A stretch of DNA of 64,000 nucleotides from Bacteroidota bacterium (GTDB taxonomy: Bacteria > Bacteroidota > Rhodothermia > Rhodothermales > Rubricoccaceae): NCBI GenBank assembly GCA_039821555.1, contig JBCBNX010000009.1, positions 85,389 to 149,388 on the forward strand, read 5' to 3'. This document shows positions 1-9,600 of the stretch, piece by piece. Numbering within the stretch: position 1 is the first letter of the stretch; every line of letters begins with the position of its first letter. Position numbers and translations under genes: made by a program. The notes under the pieces are model-generated. The model did not search any database. It saw nothing but the letters and a program-made list of their open reading frames with translations, and was not told the DNA's origin.

Positions 1-54
1 TGGACGTATCCGGCCCCTTCCAACCTCTCCGGCCCGGGTTTCGAAGCGTTCTGC

Positions 55-291
55 ATGGACCTCGAAGACCGTATCATCGACTTTGTACAGCGTGTCCGTG
101 TATGGACGGAAGAAACAGGCTTCGCGGTGGAGTCCGGCGACCACGCGCACTTGGACGATGCCGACCTCCTGTTGGCCGTGAGCGAAGCATCGCCTATGAC
201 TAGCCCGGAGGCTCTGGCGGGCTCCGTTCCAGCGCCTTTGCAGACTCCGTCACACGAAGCTTCCTCCAGGCCTACGGCTGATTCGCTCTAG
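55..291 (+). CDS. Hypothetical short protein, possibly the 3' end of a longer gene
   Basis: A reading frame of 78 codons from an ATG, ending 20 bases before tadA on the same strand. The frame stays open upstream to base 1, so it may be the C-terminal part of a gene that starts outside the window. The first 15 residues (LEDRIIDFVQRV) are helix-like and the rest is Ala/Ser/Pro-rich with no recognisable domain. I do not recognise a family. No clear Shine-Dalgarno sequence precedes the ATG. It could also be a chance frame. Confidence 0.3.
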   Translation: MDLEDRIIDFVQRVRVWTEETGFAVESGDHAHLDDADLLLAVSEASPMTSPEALAGSVPAPLQTPSHEASSRPTADSL

Positions 292-310
292 GTCTCAGGA
301 TCGTATTGCC

Positions 311-799
311 ATGCCCGGAAGCCTCAACGGAGGAATCTCGTTACTCGATCCTCATCGCCGCTGGATGAGGCTTGCTCTGCGCGAGGCCGAGTTTGCGGCA
401 GAAGTAGGCGAGGTCCCGGTCGGCGCCCTCGTCGTTCGCGCTGGGCAGATCGTGGGACGTGGCCATAACCATGTCGAGCGTCTCGGCGACCCGACAGCAC
501 ACGCTGAGATGATCGCCATCACGGCGGCGTGCGAAACCTTAGGTACCAAGTTCCTCACCGACTGTACCCTTTACGTGACGCTCGAACCGTGCCCGATGTG
601 CGCTGGGGCCATTGTCTGGAGCCGTCTCAAGCGCGTGGTGTTTGGCGCGATGGACGAGAAAGCGGGCGCAGGGGGCTCGCTGTTTAACATCCTCCAGGAC
701 GAGCGCCTCAACCATCGCACCGAGGTAATCGCTGGCGTGGAGGCTGAGGCGAGCGCCGACCTGCTTCGGCGGTTTTTCAGGGCGCGGCGCCCTGAATAG
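311..799 (+). CDS. tadA: tRNA-specific adenosine deaminase TadA
   Basis: Predicted zinc enzyme that deaminates adenosine 34 to inosine in the anticodon of tRNA-Arg(ACG) in the cytoplasm. The cytidine/deoxycytidylate deaminase fold is clear: the HAEM motif gives the zinc-binding His and catalytic Glu, and PCPMCAGA gives the two zinc-binding Cys. The sequence MRLALREAEFAAEVGEVPVG is the usual TadA N-terminus. It begins at residue 19, so the ATG at 366 is an alternative start that gives a more typical length than the 162 residues from 311. The gene is followed 88 bases later by ypdA on the same strand. Confidence 0.93.
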   Translation: MPGSLNGGISLLDPHRRWMRLALREAEFAAEVGEVPVGALVVRAGQIVGRGHNHVERLGDPTAHAEMIAITAACETLGTKFLTDCTLYVTLEPCPMCAGAIVWSRLKRVVFGAMDEKAGAGGSLFNILQDERLNHRTEVIAGVEAEASADLLRRFFRARRPE

Positions 800-887
800 G
801 TCCCCCCTGGCGTCGTCGACGGACTGAAGTGCCAATCTCAGGATTCTTCAGAAACAGCAGCACCGGGATTGGGTGTAGGGGTGCGCT

Positions 888-1889
888 ATGCAGTTACCTG
901 ATACCACGGCTGAGTCCTACCTCCTCGATGTCCTGATTATCGGCGCAGGCCCGATCGGCCTCGCCTGTGGCATCGAGGCCAAGCGTCGCGGTCTTACCGC
1001 ACGCATCGTCGAGAAGGGGGGCCTCGTCAATTCGATCATCGGCTACCCGACGAACCTGGAGTTTTTCTCGACGCCCGAATTGCTGGAGATCGGTGGGCAT
1101 CCGCTCGCGACATCCAACTACAAGCCGCACCGCGAGGAGACGATCGACTACTACCAGAGTGTCGCCCAGCAAGAGCGCCTCGATGTCCAACTATACGAGC
1201 GCGTCGAGCGTGTGGATGGCTATGATGGCGCGTTCGCAGTCGCTACCAGCAAGGGCCTGCACCGTGCCAGCAAGGTTGTTGTGGCGACCGGATTCTTCGA
1301 CCAGCCGAACCGGCTCGGCGTTCCAGGCGAGGACCTACCCAAGGTCCAGCACTACTTCAAGGAGCCCTACCCGTACGCTGGGCAGCGCATGGCCGTCATC
1401 GGCGCCAAGAACTCTGCTGCGAAGGTCGCACTCGACTGCTATCGCCACGGGGCCGACGTGACCCTCCTAGTTCGGGGCCCAGCGATCTCGGACTCGGTGA
1501 AATACTGGATCAAGCCTGACCTAGAGAACCGCATCAAGGAAGGGTCGATCCGTGCGTTCTTTGATACGACGGTTTCTGCCATTGAGACGGACTCGGTACA
1601 TCTTCAGACACCAGAGGGCACCATTACGCTCCGCAACGACTTCGTGCTGGCGATGACCGGCTACCACCCGGACTTCAGCTTCCTCGAAACGCTCGGAGTC
1701 GCGCTCGACGGCGAGCGGCGCGTTCCACGCTACCACCCTGACACGATGGAGAGCAACAGAGCAGGCCTCTACCTTGCAGGCACCGTCTGCGGTGGCCTCA
1801 ACACAAGCCGCTGGTTTATCGAGAACGGACGTATCCACGCGGCACAAATCATGACGCACATCGCCGAGGAGTTACCCGTACGGACTTGA
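888..1889 (+). CDS. ypdA: YpdA-family bacillithiol disulfide reductase (FAD/NAD(P)-binding)
   Basis: A 333-residue flavoprotein of the thioredoxin-reductase-like family. The N-terminal Rossmann motif DVLIIGAGPIGLACG binds FAD, and a second nucleotide-binding region (MAVIGAKNSAAKVALD) lies near residue 165. The phrase GYPTNLEFFSTPELLEIGG and the absence of a CxxC redox centre fit YpdA (Bdr), which reduces bacillithiol disulfide, rather than thioredoxin reductase. This suggests the host uses bacillithiol as its low-molecular-weight thiol (inference). The gene ends 20 bases before a strong terminator hairpin and faces the convergent PorV-like gene. Confidence 0.9.
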   Translation: MQLPDTTAESYLLDVLIIGAGPIGLACGIEAKRRGLTARIVEKGGLVNSIIGYPTNLEFFSTPELLEIGGHPLATSNYKPHREETIDYYQSVAQQERLDVQLYERVERVDGYDGAFAVATSKGLHRASKVVVATGFFDQPNRLGVPGEDLPKVQHYFKEPYPYAGQRMAVIGAKNSAAKVALDCYRHGADVTLLVRGPAISDSVKYWIKPDLENRIKEGSIRAFFDTTVSAIETDSVHLQTPEGTITLRNDFVLAMTGYHPDFSFLETLGVALDGERRVPRYHPDTMESNRAGLYLAGTVCGGLNTSRWFIENGRIHAAQIMTHIAEELPVRT

Positions 1890-1908
1890 CTTGGCCTGTG
1901 CCAAAAGC

Positions 1909-1947
1909 AAAGTGGGGGTAGAGCACAAGATGCTCTACCCCCACTTT
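1909..1947. terminator. Strong bidirectional intrinsic terminator
   Basis: A perfect 17-bp inverted repeat (1909-1925 with 1931-1947) around a 5-base loop (caaga). The arms begin and end in AAA/TTT, so the hairpin has a short U run in either direction. It sits between the convergent ypdA and PorV-like genes and can end both transcripts. Confidence 0.9.
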
Positions 1948-1967
1948 CGTAAGGCATTTTCCAGGGC

Positions 1968-2999
1968 TTACAGCGAGACTGCAGCCGTGATCAGGTTGAC
2001 GCTGCTGAAGAAGTCAACCGGACGGAAGGCGTAGTCCACTGCGATCCCGACGCCGTCGAAGTCGTAGTTGATACCTGCGCCGACGTTCCAGCCCTGGTAC
2101 ATGGTCTGGTCCATGTCTTCGCGCAGTTCGAAGCCACCGCGGACAAACACGATGTTCTGGTAGCCCAATTCAAGGGCACCAGCGTACTGGTCCGGGTCGT
2201 AGGAGTTGGAGCGGAAGTTGCCGATGACCGTCGCGTCGATGCCCTCGGCGAACTGGCGGGTGTAGGCCACGCCGAAGTTCAGGAGCGAGGGCAGCTCGTG
2301 CGACTGGGCGCGAATCTCACCGGCGATGCCGTTGGTGGCGTCTACGACTGGGATCGGACGGGCAAGACCGCGACCGCCGAAGGACATCTGCGGACCGAGG
2401 TTCTTCAGGCTAACGCCGAAGCGGAGGCCGCTTTCACCTACGGTGTAGGTCATGCCGGCGTCGAACGCGACATAGGCCGCGTTCATGTCATCGATGGTTT
2501 CGTTGGCAAACTTCGCCGTCAAACCTGCCGCGATGCGATCGGTAAGCTGACGTGCGTAGGTAGCACCTACCACGATGTTCGTGGCTGTGTAGGTGGACGA
2601 GGGCGTCGGGTCGTCTTCGCGGATAGCGTCGATGTCGCCGAAGTCCCACGACGTGATCGTGAGCGCGATGTTGTTGTTGCCAACGCGCTGCGCGACACCG
2701 AAGTAGTTGACGCCGATGTCAGCCACGTAGCCCATGCGACTGAAGAGCGCGCTGGAGCCCGTGTTGGCCATGAGGCCAGCCGGGTTCGACTGGAGGGCCT
2801 CGATGCCGTTGAGGTTGGAGAGGCCGCTCGTGAGCGAGTTCGACATGGCTGCCGACCGCGCCGTGAGCGGGATGAGAAGGTGCTCGGCTCCTTGGGTGCC
2901 AGACTGCTCCGGGCTCTCGGCACGCTGTGCCTGGGCAGGCACAGCGGCGAGAGTTAGGGCAAGAAGCAACCCGTAGAGAGCGATATTGCGGGTGTTCAT
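1968..2999 (-). CDS. PorV/PorQ-family outer-membrane protein
   Basis: A 343-residue protein with an N-terminal signal peptide (cleavage likely after VPAQAQ, about residue 25), then a FadL-like beta-barrel sequence. Family features are the segment with LTARSAAMSNSLTSG and ALQSNPAGLMA near the N-terminus and alternating hydrophobic strands to the C-terminus. PorV is the T9SS outer-membrane shuttle that delivers cargo carrying C-terminal sorting domains. PorQ-type relatives may be dedicated to particular substrates. It is the last gene of a minus-strand set with the large surface protein (34 bases upstream) and the TonB receptor, which suggests it serves that surface protein. Confidence 0.85.
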   Translation of the reverse strand: MNTRNIALYGLLLALTLAAVPAQAQRAESPEQSGTQGAEHLLIPLTARSAAMSNSLTSGLSNLNGIEALQSNPAGLMANTGSSALFSRMGYVADIGVNYFGVAQRVGNNNIALTITSWDFGDIDAIREDDPTPSSTYTATNIVVGATYARQLTDRIAAGLTAKFANETIDDMNAAYVAFDAGMTYTVGESGLRFGVSLKNLGPQMSFGGRGLARPIPVVDATNGIAGEIRAQSHELPSLLNFGVAYTRQFAEGIDATVIGNFRSNSYDPDQYAGALELGYQNIVFVRGGFELREDMDQTMYQGWNVGAGINYDFDGVGIAVDYAFRPVDFFSSVNLITAAVSL

Positions 3000-3033
3000 A
3001 ACGGTGAGCGTTAGAGTTTACAGGTTGCGTGGC

Positions 3034-6000
3034 TTAGAAGTTGTTCAGCTGGATCTCGCGTTGCACGACGCCAAACTTGAGCACCTTCTCGCCGACTACC
3101 TCGCCTGCGTCGTTCTTCGCTTCCACGTAGATGAGGTACATCCCGCTTGCGACTGGCAGACCGGCTTCCGTGTTGAGGTCCCAGTCGAACTCAGGCTCGT
3201 TGGTTTGCAACGTGCGGATGAGCGTACCGGCCAGGGTGAAGATGCGGATGGTGGAGCGCTCCGTCAGATTGATGAAGCGAGCCACACGGTTCTCACCGCC
3301 GACTTCATAGCTAGACTCGCCGCGGTAGGGGTTGGGCGAGATGTAGATGTTGTCGACCGCTTCAGCCAGGCTTTCCTCCGTGCTAGGCGTGGAGCCTACA
3401 GACGAACCGGCAATCGTGAAGATGTCGCCTTCCGTGAGGAAGGGCTTCGTCATGATGATGCGCACCACGGTACCCGCGGGAGGCGTGGTGCCGCTGCCGT
3501 TCGCATCTGCAAACACCAGGTTGTTGATGACCGAGTTGCCACGGTCGCCCCCTCCACCTAGGTAGCAGAAGTCCGTAAACATGCCCTGGAGGCGGCAGTC
3601 ATTGCCGTCATTCCCGAGCTCGACCTGACCGTCACTGTCACCGTCGCGATCGTACAGCGCGCCTGCCCCGCCGAAGCCGCGGGCGGCCTCGTTGAACTGG
3701 GCGTAGCCATCGGGGCGGTCCGGCATGTACATGAACAGGCGCTCCGTGACCGGTGCTCCCGGTCCGTCTGCCCAGTTGTCCGTACCCGGGAACGCGTTGG
3801 CGAAGTCCGTCACCGGGGCATCGCCCGACTCACGGAAGTACGGGATCATCTGGATGTCGTCCGAGGGGTCATCTGGCGTAGCTCTCACGTTCCAGATTTC
3901 GAACGGAACGCTGAGGATCTCACCGTCGCGAGACGATAGGTAAACCCCATAGCAGTTGCCTGGCGTAGCACATTCTTCAGTGAACCGGATCTCGAAATCA
4001 TCCGGCGCAGCGATGTCTGCGTTCAGAGATAGGTCACCAAGGGCACCGGCAGCACCGCCACTCGAGATGTAGTAGTCACCCGAGGGGTCATGCCAGACGG
4101 TGTTGCCACCGTAGGTATCACATCCGGCGTCATCGTCGGCACAGACATCGCCGCTGGGGCTGCTGATTTCAACGATGCCAGCACCAGCACCAGAGATGGC
4201 AGGGGGGCCTGGAAGATCCGGGTTGTTCTCATCACGGTCAGCTGCAGGAACGGATGCCGGCAGACTGGTAGTAAGGAACGCGATACCGTCTTGGACGACT
4301 TCAAGTGGAGACGGCGCGCGACCTGTCAGGTTGACAAACTCCGTACCATCAAAGAGCAGTTCTTCACCGCGTAGAATGTCGTACGAGAAGATGACTTCGC
4401 CCTCTTCAGCACCCGGTAGCTCGACGACACGCACCGAGTAGGTAGCGTTGGCATCGACCGCGAAGGGATCGACCACCGCAGCGTTCAGCACGGCGAGGGA
4501 GCCACGTCCGGGGTCGTCCATGAGTTGGACAAGCTCAGTGGCGCCACCAATCTGGACCTGGTTGCCGTTGTTTGCTGCAAACACGTCGCGCGGACGCACC
4601 GTGATGCGGCGGATTTGGCCTTCTAGGACTTTCGGAATGGAGTCGTCATTGAAGGCATACGCCGACACTCCGTAGTAGAAGTCCTGATAGTTGGTCAGGT
4701 TGGTGATAGCCTGGTAGTACTGCAGGCCCGAGTCCGTACCAAACGCTGCGATGAATGGGAAGAACTCACCCGTCGAAGCATCCAGCGCGCGGTCGATCGG
4801 CTGGGTGACATCGTCCACAATGTCGTAGGTAGCGATCCGTGTTGGGGTCGCGTCCTCAGGGCTGTCGAACTGGTAGACGTTGAAGCCCTGGAAGTTGTAC
4901 GTCCTGTCGGTCACATCGTCTCGGTTGGCCAAGAACGGGTCGCTGACCTCATAGGTACCGAGGTAGTTGCTCGACGACGGGTCATAGCTCCAAGACAGGA
5001 CAACCTCGCCGTTCAGCTCAGACACGCTGAGTGCCGGCGGGGGAGGCGGGAGCGGAAGCTCGAAGTCCACGTCGAAGGCCGTCTGAGCAAGCTGGTCTGC
5101 GGCGAGCATGGCCGAGACCGACCCGATGTTGTCCGAACCCGTTGCCCAGACAATACCGAATGTGATCTCCTGAACATCGCCTGGGTTGATCGTGAACGGT
5201 CCAGTCGTCTGGAAGAAGCGGCGGTCACTTGGCGGTACCGGTTCACCACAGTTCGGGGTCTCCGGGCAGAGCTCGCTCCAGTAATCGCCGGGGAAGCCCG
5301 GATAGACATAGTCAACCGGCACCGAGCCGCCACGGCCTGTGCTGCCCTCTGTCCATGGTTGGCCGTCTTTCCAGCGGCCTGTCATGTAGTTGTAGTACTG
5401 CTGGGCGTCCTGCGGGTCACACAAGTCGTCGCATGCCCCGTTGTTGAAATAGCCGAACGAGGTCATGCCAAGGGTATCCGGTGCCATATCGTCACCGACA
5501 CCCGGGAAGTCTTCGTCCACGATCGGGCCTTGGAAGAAGTCGTAGCCCAGAGCCGGAGGCGGTACACCGTAGCCGCCCTCGTCTTCGTTGTCAGCGTTGT
5601 AGATGTAGCCCACACCGAGTTCAGGATCGCTCCCGATGTAGTCATCCTCGAACTCCTCACCCAGGTCAGCATCCACGAAGAGTGTCAGGTAGGCTTCTTC
5701 GAGCGGCTGTGAACCGCGATAGATGAACTTGTACTTGTAGAAGGTGACATCGTTGAGGGCGTCAGCACGCGCAAAGGCAAAGGCCTGCGCCTGGATTTCA
5801 AGGCCGATAGGCGGGCTACCCGTACGCTGGTGTCGGTTGCCCACGTCGTTCATGACCCACCAGATGCCCTGGTCGCCGATGATGTCGGGGCGATCCCCGC
5901 CAGCGAGGTCGTAGGTGGAAAGGCCACCTGCTTGGCGTACGTCAGGATCGGCGCGCTCAGTTTCGTCGCGCTCGTCTACGCGACCGTCATCGTCGTTGTC

Positions 6001-6534
6001 GAGGCCGTCGGTGCCTTCATCCACGAGGCCGTCGCCGTCGTCATCGAAACCATTGGACCGGGCGGCGAGAACGGGCGCACCAAGTTCGGCAGGCCAGTCA
6101 CGCAGGTCGGGAGCCAGGGCTGTGCCTGCCTCGAAGGCAAGAATGTCAGCACGGCTCACCTTGTAGAGCCGGTCGAACTGAGCACAGTCGTTCGGGTCCG
6201 GGAGCGTGCCGTCTTCATTGAGAGGACCGGGCCAGAACTCGAAGGGGCCGTAGGTCGAGCCCGCCATGCGGAGCTCGCCGTCGATGAGACCGCCGACCCA
6301 GATGCCGGCTGCAAAGATAGAGTTGGTCGTACCCGATGCTGGCACGGTGTAGACCGGGTCGGTCGAGCGCCAGAAGAGGTTACCGATGTTGTACATACGC
6401 GCCCGGACGTTGTTGACGTCGAGGTCACGCTGCGCCACACCAGTTTGGCAGTTGCCAGGGGCCTGAGCCTGAGTAGCTGGAGCCACTCCAGCTGTCAGAG
6501 CGATGCCCAAGGCCGCCAGAAGGAGATATCGCAT
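3034..6534 (-). CDS. Large secreted surface protein with C-terminal sorting (FlgD-like/T9SS) domain
   Basis: A 1166-residue protein. It has a signal peptide (about residues 1-24), an acidic calcium-loop-like stretch of DDDGDG repeats at about residues 161-190, a fibronectin-III-like segment (ALSVSELNGEVVLSWSY) in the middle, a second DxDxDG patch near residue 960, and a final domain of about 95 residues starting YISPNPYRG, with the FlgD/T9SS sorting pattern (STIRIFTLAGTLIRTL, GLPVASGMYLIYVEA). It lacks a recognisable catalytic domain. It lies between a TonB receptor and a PorV-like gene, the position a SusD-like partner would occupy. A role as a surface-exposed ligand-binding partner is inference. 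Confidence 0.8.
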   Translation of the reverse strand: MRYLLLAALGIALTAGVAPATQAQAPGNCQTGVAQRDLDVNNVRARMYNIGNLFWRSTDPVYTVPASGTTNSIFAAGIWVGGLIDGELRMAGSTYGPFEFWPGPLNEDGTLPDPNDCAQFDRLYKVSRADILAFEAGTALAPDLRDWPAELGAPVLAARSNGFDDDGDGLVDEGTDGLDNDDDGRVDERDETERADPDVRQAGGLSTYDLAGGDRPDIIGDQGIWWVMNDVGNRHQRTGSPPIGLEIQAQAFAFARADALNDVTFYKYKFIYRGSQPLEEAYLTLFVDADLGEEFEDDYIGSDPELGVGYIYNADNEDEGGYGVPPPALGYDFFQGPIVDEDFPGVGDDMAPDTLGMTSFGYFNNGACDDLCDPQDAQQYYNYMTGRWKDGQPWTEGSTGRGGSVPVDYVYPGFPGDYWSELCPETPNCGEPVPPSDRRFFQTTGPFTINPGDVQEITFGIVWATGSDNIGSVSAMLAADQLAQTAFDVDFELPLPPPPPALSVSELNGEVVLSWSYDPSSSNYLGTYEVSDPFLANRDDVTDRTYNFQGFNVYQFDSPEDATPTRIATYDIVDDVTQPIDRALDASTGEFFPFIAAFGTDSGLQYYQAITNLTNYQDFYYGVSAYAFNDDSIPKVLEGQIRRITVRPRDVFAANNGNQVQIGGATELVQLMDDPGRGSLAVLNAAVVDPFAVDANATYSVRVVELPGAEEGEVIFSYDILRGEELLFDGTEFVNLTGRAPSPLEVVQDGIAFLTTSLPASVPAADRDENNPDLPGPPAISGAGAGIVEISSPSGDVCADDDAGCDTYGGNTVWHDPSGDYYISSGGAAGALGDLSLNADIAAPDDFEIRFTEECATPGNCYGVYLSSRDGEILSVPFEIWNVRATPDDPSDDIQMIPYFRESGDAPVTDFANAFPGTDNWADGPGAPVTERLFMYMPDRPDGYAQFNEAARGFGGAGALYDRDGDSDGQVELGNDGNDCRLQGMFTDFCYLGGGGDRGNSVINNLVFADANGSGTTPPAGTVVRIIMTKPFLTEGDIFTIAGSSVGSTPSTEESLAEAVDNIYISPNPYRGESSYEVGGENRVARFINLTERSTIRIFTLAGTLIRTLQTNEPEFDWDLNTEAGLPVASGMYLIYVEAKNDAGEVVGEKVLKFGVVQREIQLNNF

Positions 6535-6575
6535 GAATATGGGTGGGTGTCGCTAGAGGAAGACAGAGTTGGACA

Positions 6576-6616
6576 CGCAGGCATGGCAGCACAGTGAGGA
6601 GGTTGCCATGCCTGCG
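6576..6616 (-). promoter_or_regulatory. Intergenic stem-loop between TonB receptor and surface-protein gene
   Basis: A perfect 13-bp inverted repeat (6576-6588 with 6604-6616, arm cgcaggcatggca) around a 15-base loop, in the 91-base gap after the receptor stop codon. There is no U tract on the minus strand, so it looks more like a partial attenuator or 3'-end stabiliser than a full terminator. It could make receptor mRNA more abundant than mRNA for the downstream genes. Confidence 0.6.
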
Positions 6617-6625
6617 GCGAGGTCG

Positions 6626-9600
6626 TTAGAAGCTGAAGAGGAGCCCTAGGCGGAACCGACGAGGCTGGCCGTAGAACCGCGAGCCTGCAGCTGCGGAGGT
6701 GAACTCGTCGCGGGCCACAATCACCGGGGAGGCGATGTAGGCTTCGTCGTAGAGGAAGTCAGGCACGCCCGCCACGCGGGTGGCTGTGCCCTGGAACGAG
6801 TCGTAGCTGCCGAAACCGTCTTCGTCAGGCTGTCCCGTCGTGCGGTAGACGTTGGCAATGATCTCCTGATCGAGGAGGTTCAGGATCCAGAAGTACGCGT
6901 TCAGCTGCGCACCGCCGAAGCCGAGGTCGAAGACGCGGTTGACCTTGAGGTTCAGCTCAGCCGTCGTGGGCATCGTGACGCTGTTCGGCGAGCCAACGAC
7001 GTCGCCCACGTTGATGTCCGAGGTCAGCGGGGCGTCGCGAATCTCGCGTGCCGTGAACGGCTGACCGCTCTGCACTTGAGCCAGGAGGTTGACCCCGAAG
7101 TTTTCCAAGATGCTGGCACCCAGCACCTGAGGACCTTCGTCGTTGCCGAGGCGATAGTCGATGGACGCCGTGAAGACGTGGCGCCGGTCGAAGTCCAGCG
7201 GGAAGATGGTCTCCGGAATGATACCATCGCGGAAGGCCGCCGTGAAGGAGGACAGGCCCGAGGAGCCGGTCCCCTGCGCGAAGGAGAGCGTGTAGTTCAC
7301 GTCGAGGGCCAAGTTGTTGGTCCGACGCAGGTCGAACCCCAGTTCCATGCCCTTCGTGGTGGTGAAGTCCGTGTTCAGGTACGTGAAGTACCCCAGTTCG
7401 CTGAACTGCACCTCGCGGACGTTGATCTTGTTTTCCTGCGTCCGGTAGAAACCCGAGATGGTAAGCGCGGCGCGCTCGCCGAGACGCTGGCGGAAGCCCA
7501 GTTCGTACTGAGTTGTGCGCTCCGGCTTGAGGTTCGGGTTGTTGATGAACGCGCTCTCGAGGTCGATGTATCGGTTGAGCGACGCGAACGACCCGACCGT
7601 AGGACGCTGGCTCGTCACGTTGTAGCTCGCGAAGAAGAGCGCCCGATCAGTGACCGGGAAGCTGATGCCCACGCGCGGCATCACGGTGACCTGAGGCTCG
7701 TAGTCGACCAACTCAGGAGTCGTTCCACCCAGCGACGACGTCTGGCCACCCACGTTGAAGACGAGGTTGCCGATGTCGTTGCTGTTGATGCTCGTACCGT
7801 TCTCGTCGAAGAAGTTGCCTTCGAGGTCACGGTAGGCTACGATGCCACCATCGTCTCCGAAGTAGACCGCGAAGTCATCGTCGACGTTGCCGGGGCGCTG
7901 GAATCCGTCCCCCTGAAAGAGGTCCTCGTTCGGGTCCGTGAGCACGGCGTTGCCTGCGCGCACGATCGGGAACGGGGCATAGAGATCGAGGGGAGCTACC
8001 GTGTTGTTGTCGAAGACGTCTACACGAAGGCCGAGTTGGAGCACGAGGTCACGGAACTCGATCTTGTCAGAGATATAGCCCCCGTAGTAGAGCGGCTTGT
8101 GCGGCGCGATGTCGTACTTGTCATCGCCCTCGTAGGCCGTGTCGAAGAAGTTCGCGACGTTCTGGTCGTCTACTTCGCGGAGGCCGTTGAAGCTGTACCC
8201 GTAGTAGAGCGTCGGACCGCGCTGCGAGAAATCGCTGAAGCCAAGTTCGTCGTAGGCGCTTGCCCCGCCCTCGGTGAGACCTTCGGCACCAGGTGCGAAC
8301 GGGTCGTTGGGGTCGTTTGCGAACTGCGCGAGGCGCGAGCCGTTCGTGAAGCGGAAGCGGCGGCGTGTCTCGGTTTCAAACTCGCCACCGAACTCGATCT
8401 GGTGCACGCCGAGCTGGGCCGTACCAAAGCCCGAGAAGCGGAGGCGCGTCTCGTCACGACGGTCGTAGGTGTCGTAGGCAGCCACGTTGCCCGGGTTGTT
8501 GAAGAGGCCGTAGCTATCTCCAACCACCGAACCGAAGTTGCCGTCTAGCGGGGGCGTTGCCACGCCGCCCTCGAAGCGGATGTAGCGCGCTGCGACCTCG
8601 TTCACCGGGTCAGAGATGTCGCCGTAGCGCAGCATGTCCTCCACGTCTCCACTGAAGCCATTCGGGAACAACACGGTCTCGAAGCTGCTGAACTCGCCCT
8701 GGACCTGGAAGAAAGCGGCGTCGCCGAGGCGTTGGCGGTAGTTGCCGAAGACGCGCCAGCTATCCGTCTCCCGAATGAAGAAGCGGTTGCGGTTGAAAAA
8801 GCCATTTGTGTACGAGTAAGACTCGTCGTAGTCCTGGTTGAAGTTGCCGCCCAACCGCACCGTTGCTGAGTTGACCGGGTTGAACGTCAGGTTGCCATCA
8901 ACGGTGAGGCTGCGGAACGGGTTGTCTTTCGTGTCGACGCGCTCGTACTGGTCACCCGTGATCGTCTCGGTCGCATCGATGATGCGCGGGAACGTGGTGC
9001 CCGTCTCTTGGAGCAGGGTCTCGCCCTCACCCAGTTCGATGCCGAAGGCGGCCGGGTTGTTCAGGATGTCCTGACCGGCTGTGCCCGCCACGACGGCATC
9101 CGGGACCGGAATGAAGCGGCTGGTGCCGTCTTCGTTCACGACTTCGAAGAGCTGTGGAGCGGCGAGCAGTTGGTCAAACGCGGCGTCCGACAACTCGACG
9201 AAGTCACGCCCGTAGGGGTTCTGATCCGTCTGGGTCAGGCCCCCTACCGAGATGAAGAAGCTGGCTTTGTCGGCAGCACCTGCGCTCGGGACCAGCGGGC
9301 CACCGAGCGAGATCGTCCCTGTATTGAAGCCGTAGTTGTCGAGCACCTCGCTCGTGATGAGTTCGAGCGACCCGAAGTAGTCGACACCACCCGATTTGGT
9401 CGTGATCGAAACCACGCCGGACTGCACGTCGCCATACCGGGCTGGGATCGTGCCGAGGAGCATCTCCTGCTCGGCGATCGCCTGCTGGTTGACGTTGAGG
9501 CGGGCGCTGCTCGTCACCTTGACGCCGTCCACGAAGTAGACGACTTCCTCGCCACGGCCACCACGGATGAACAGGTCATCCGAGTCGGCTTCGCTCACAA

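Noticed and set aside
7076..8548. A 490-codon plus-strand frame inside the TonB receptor gene
   Set aside because: Antisense shadow of the receptor barrel, with Val/Glu/Arg-rich composition and no start signal.
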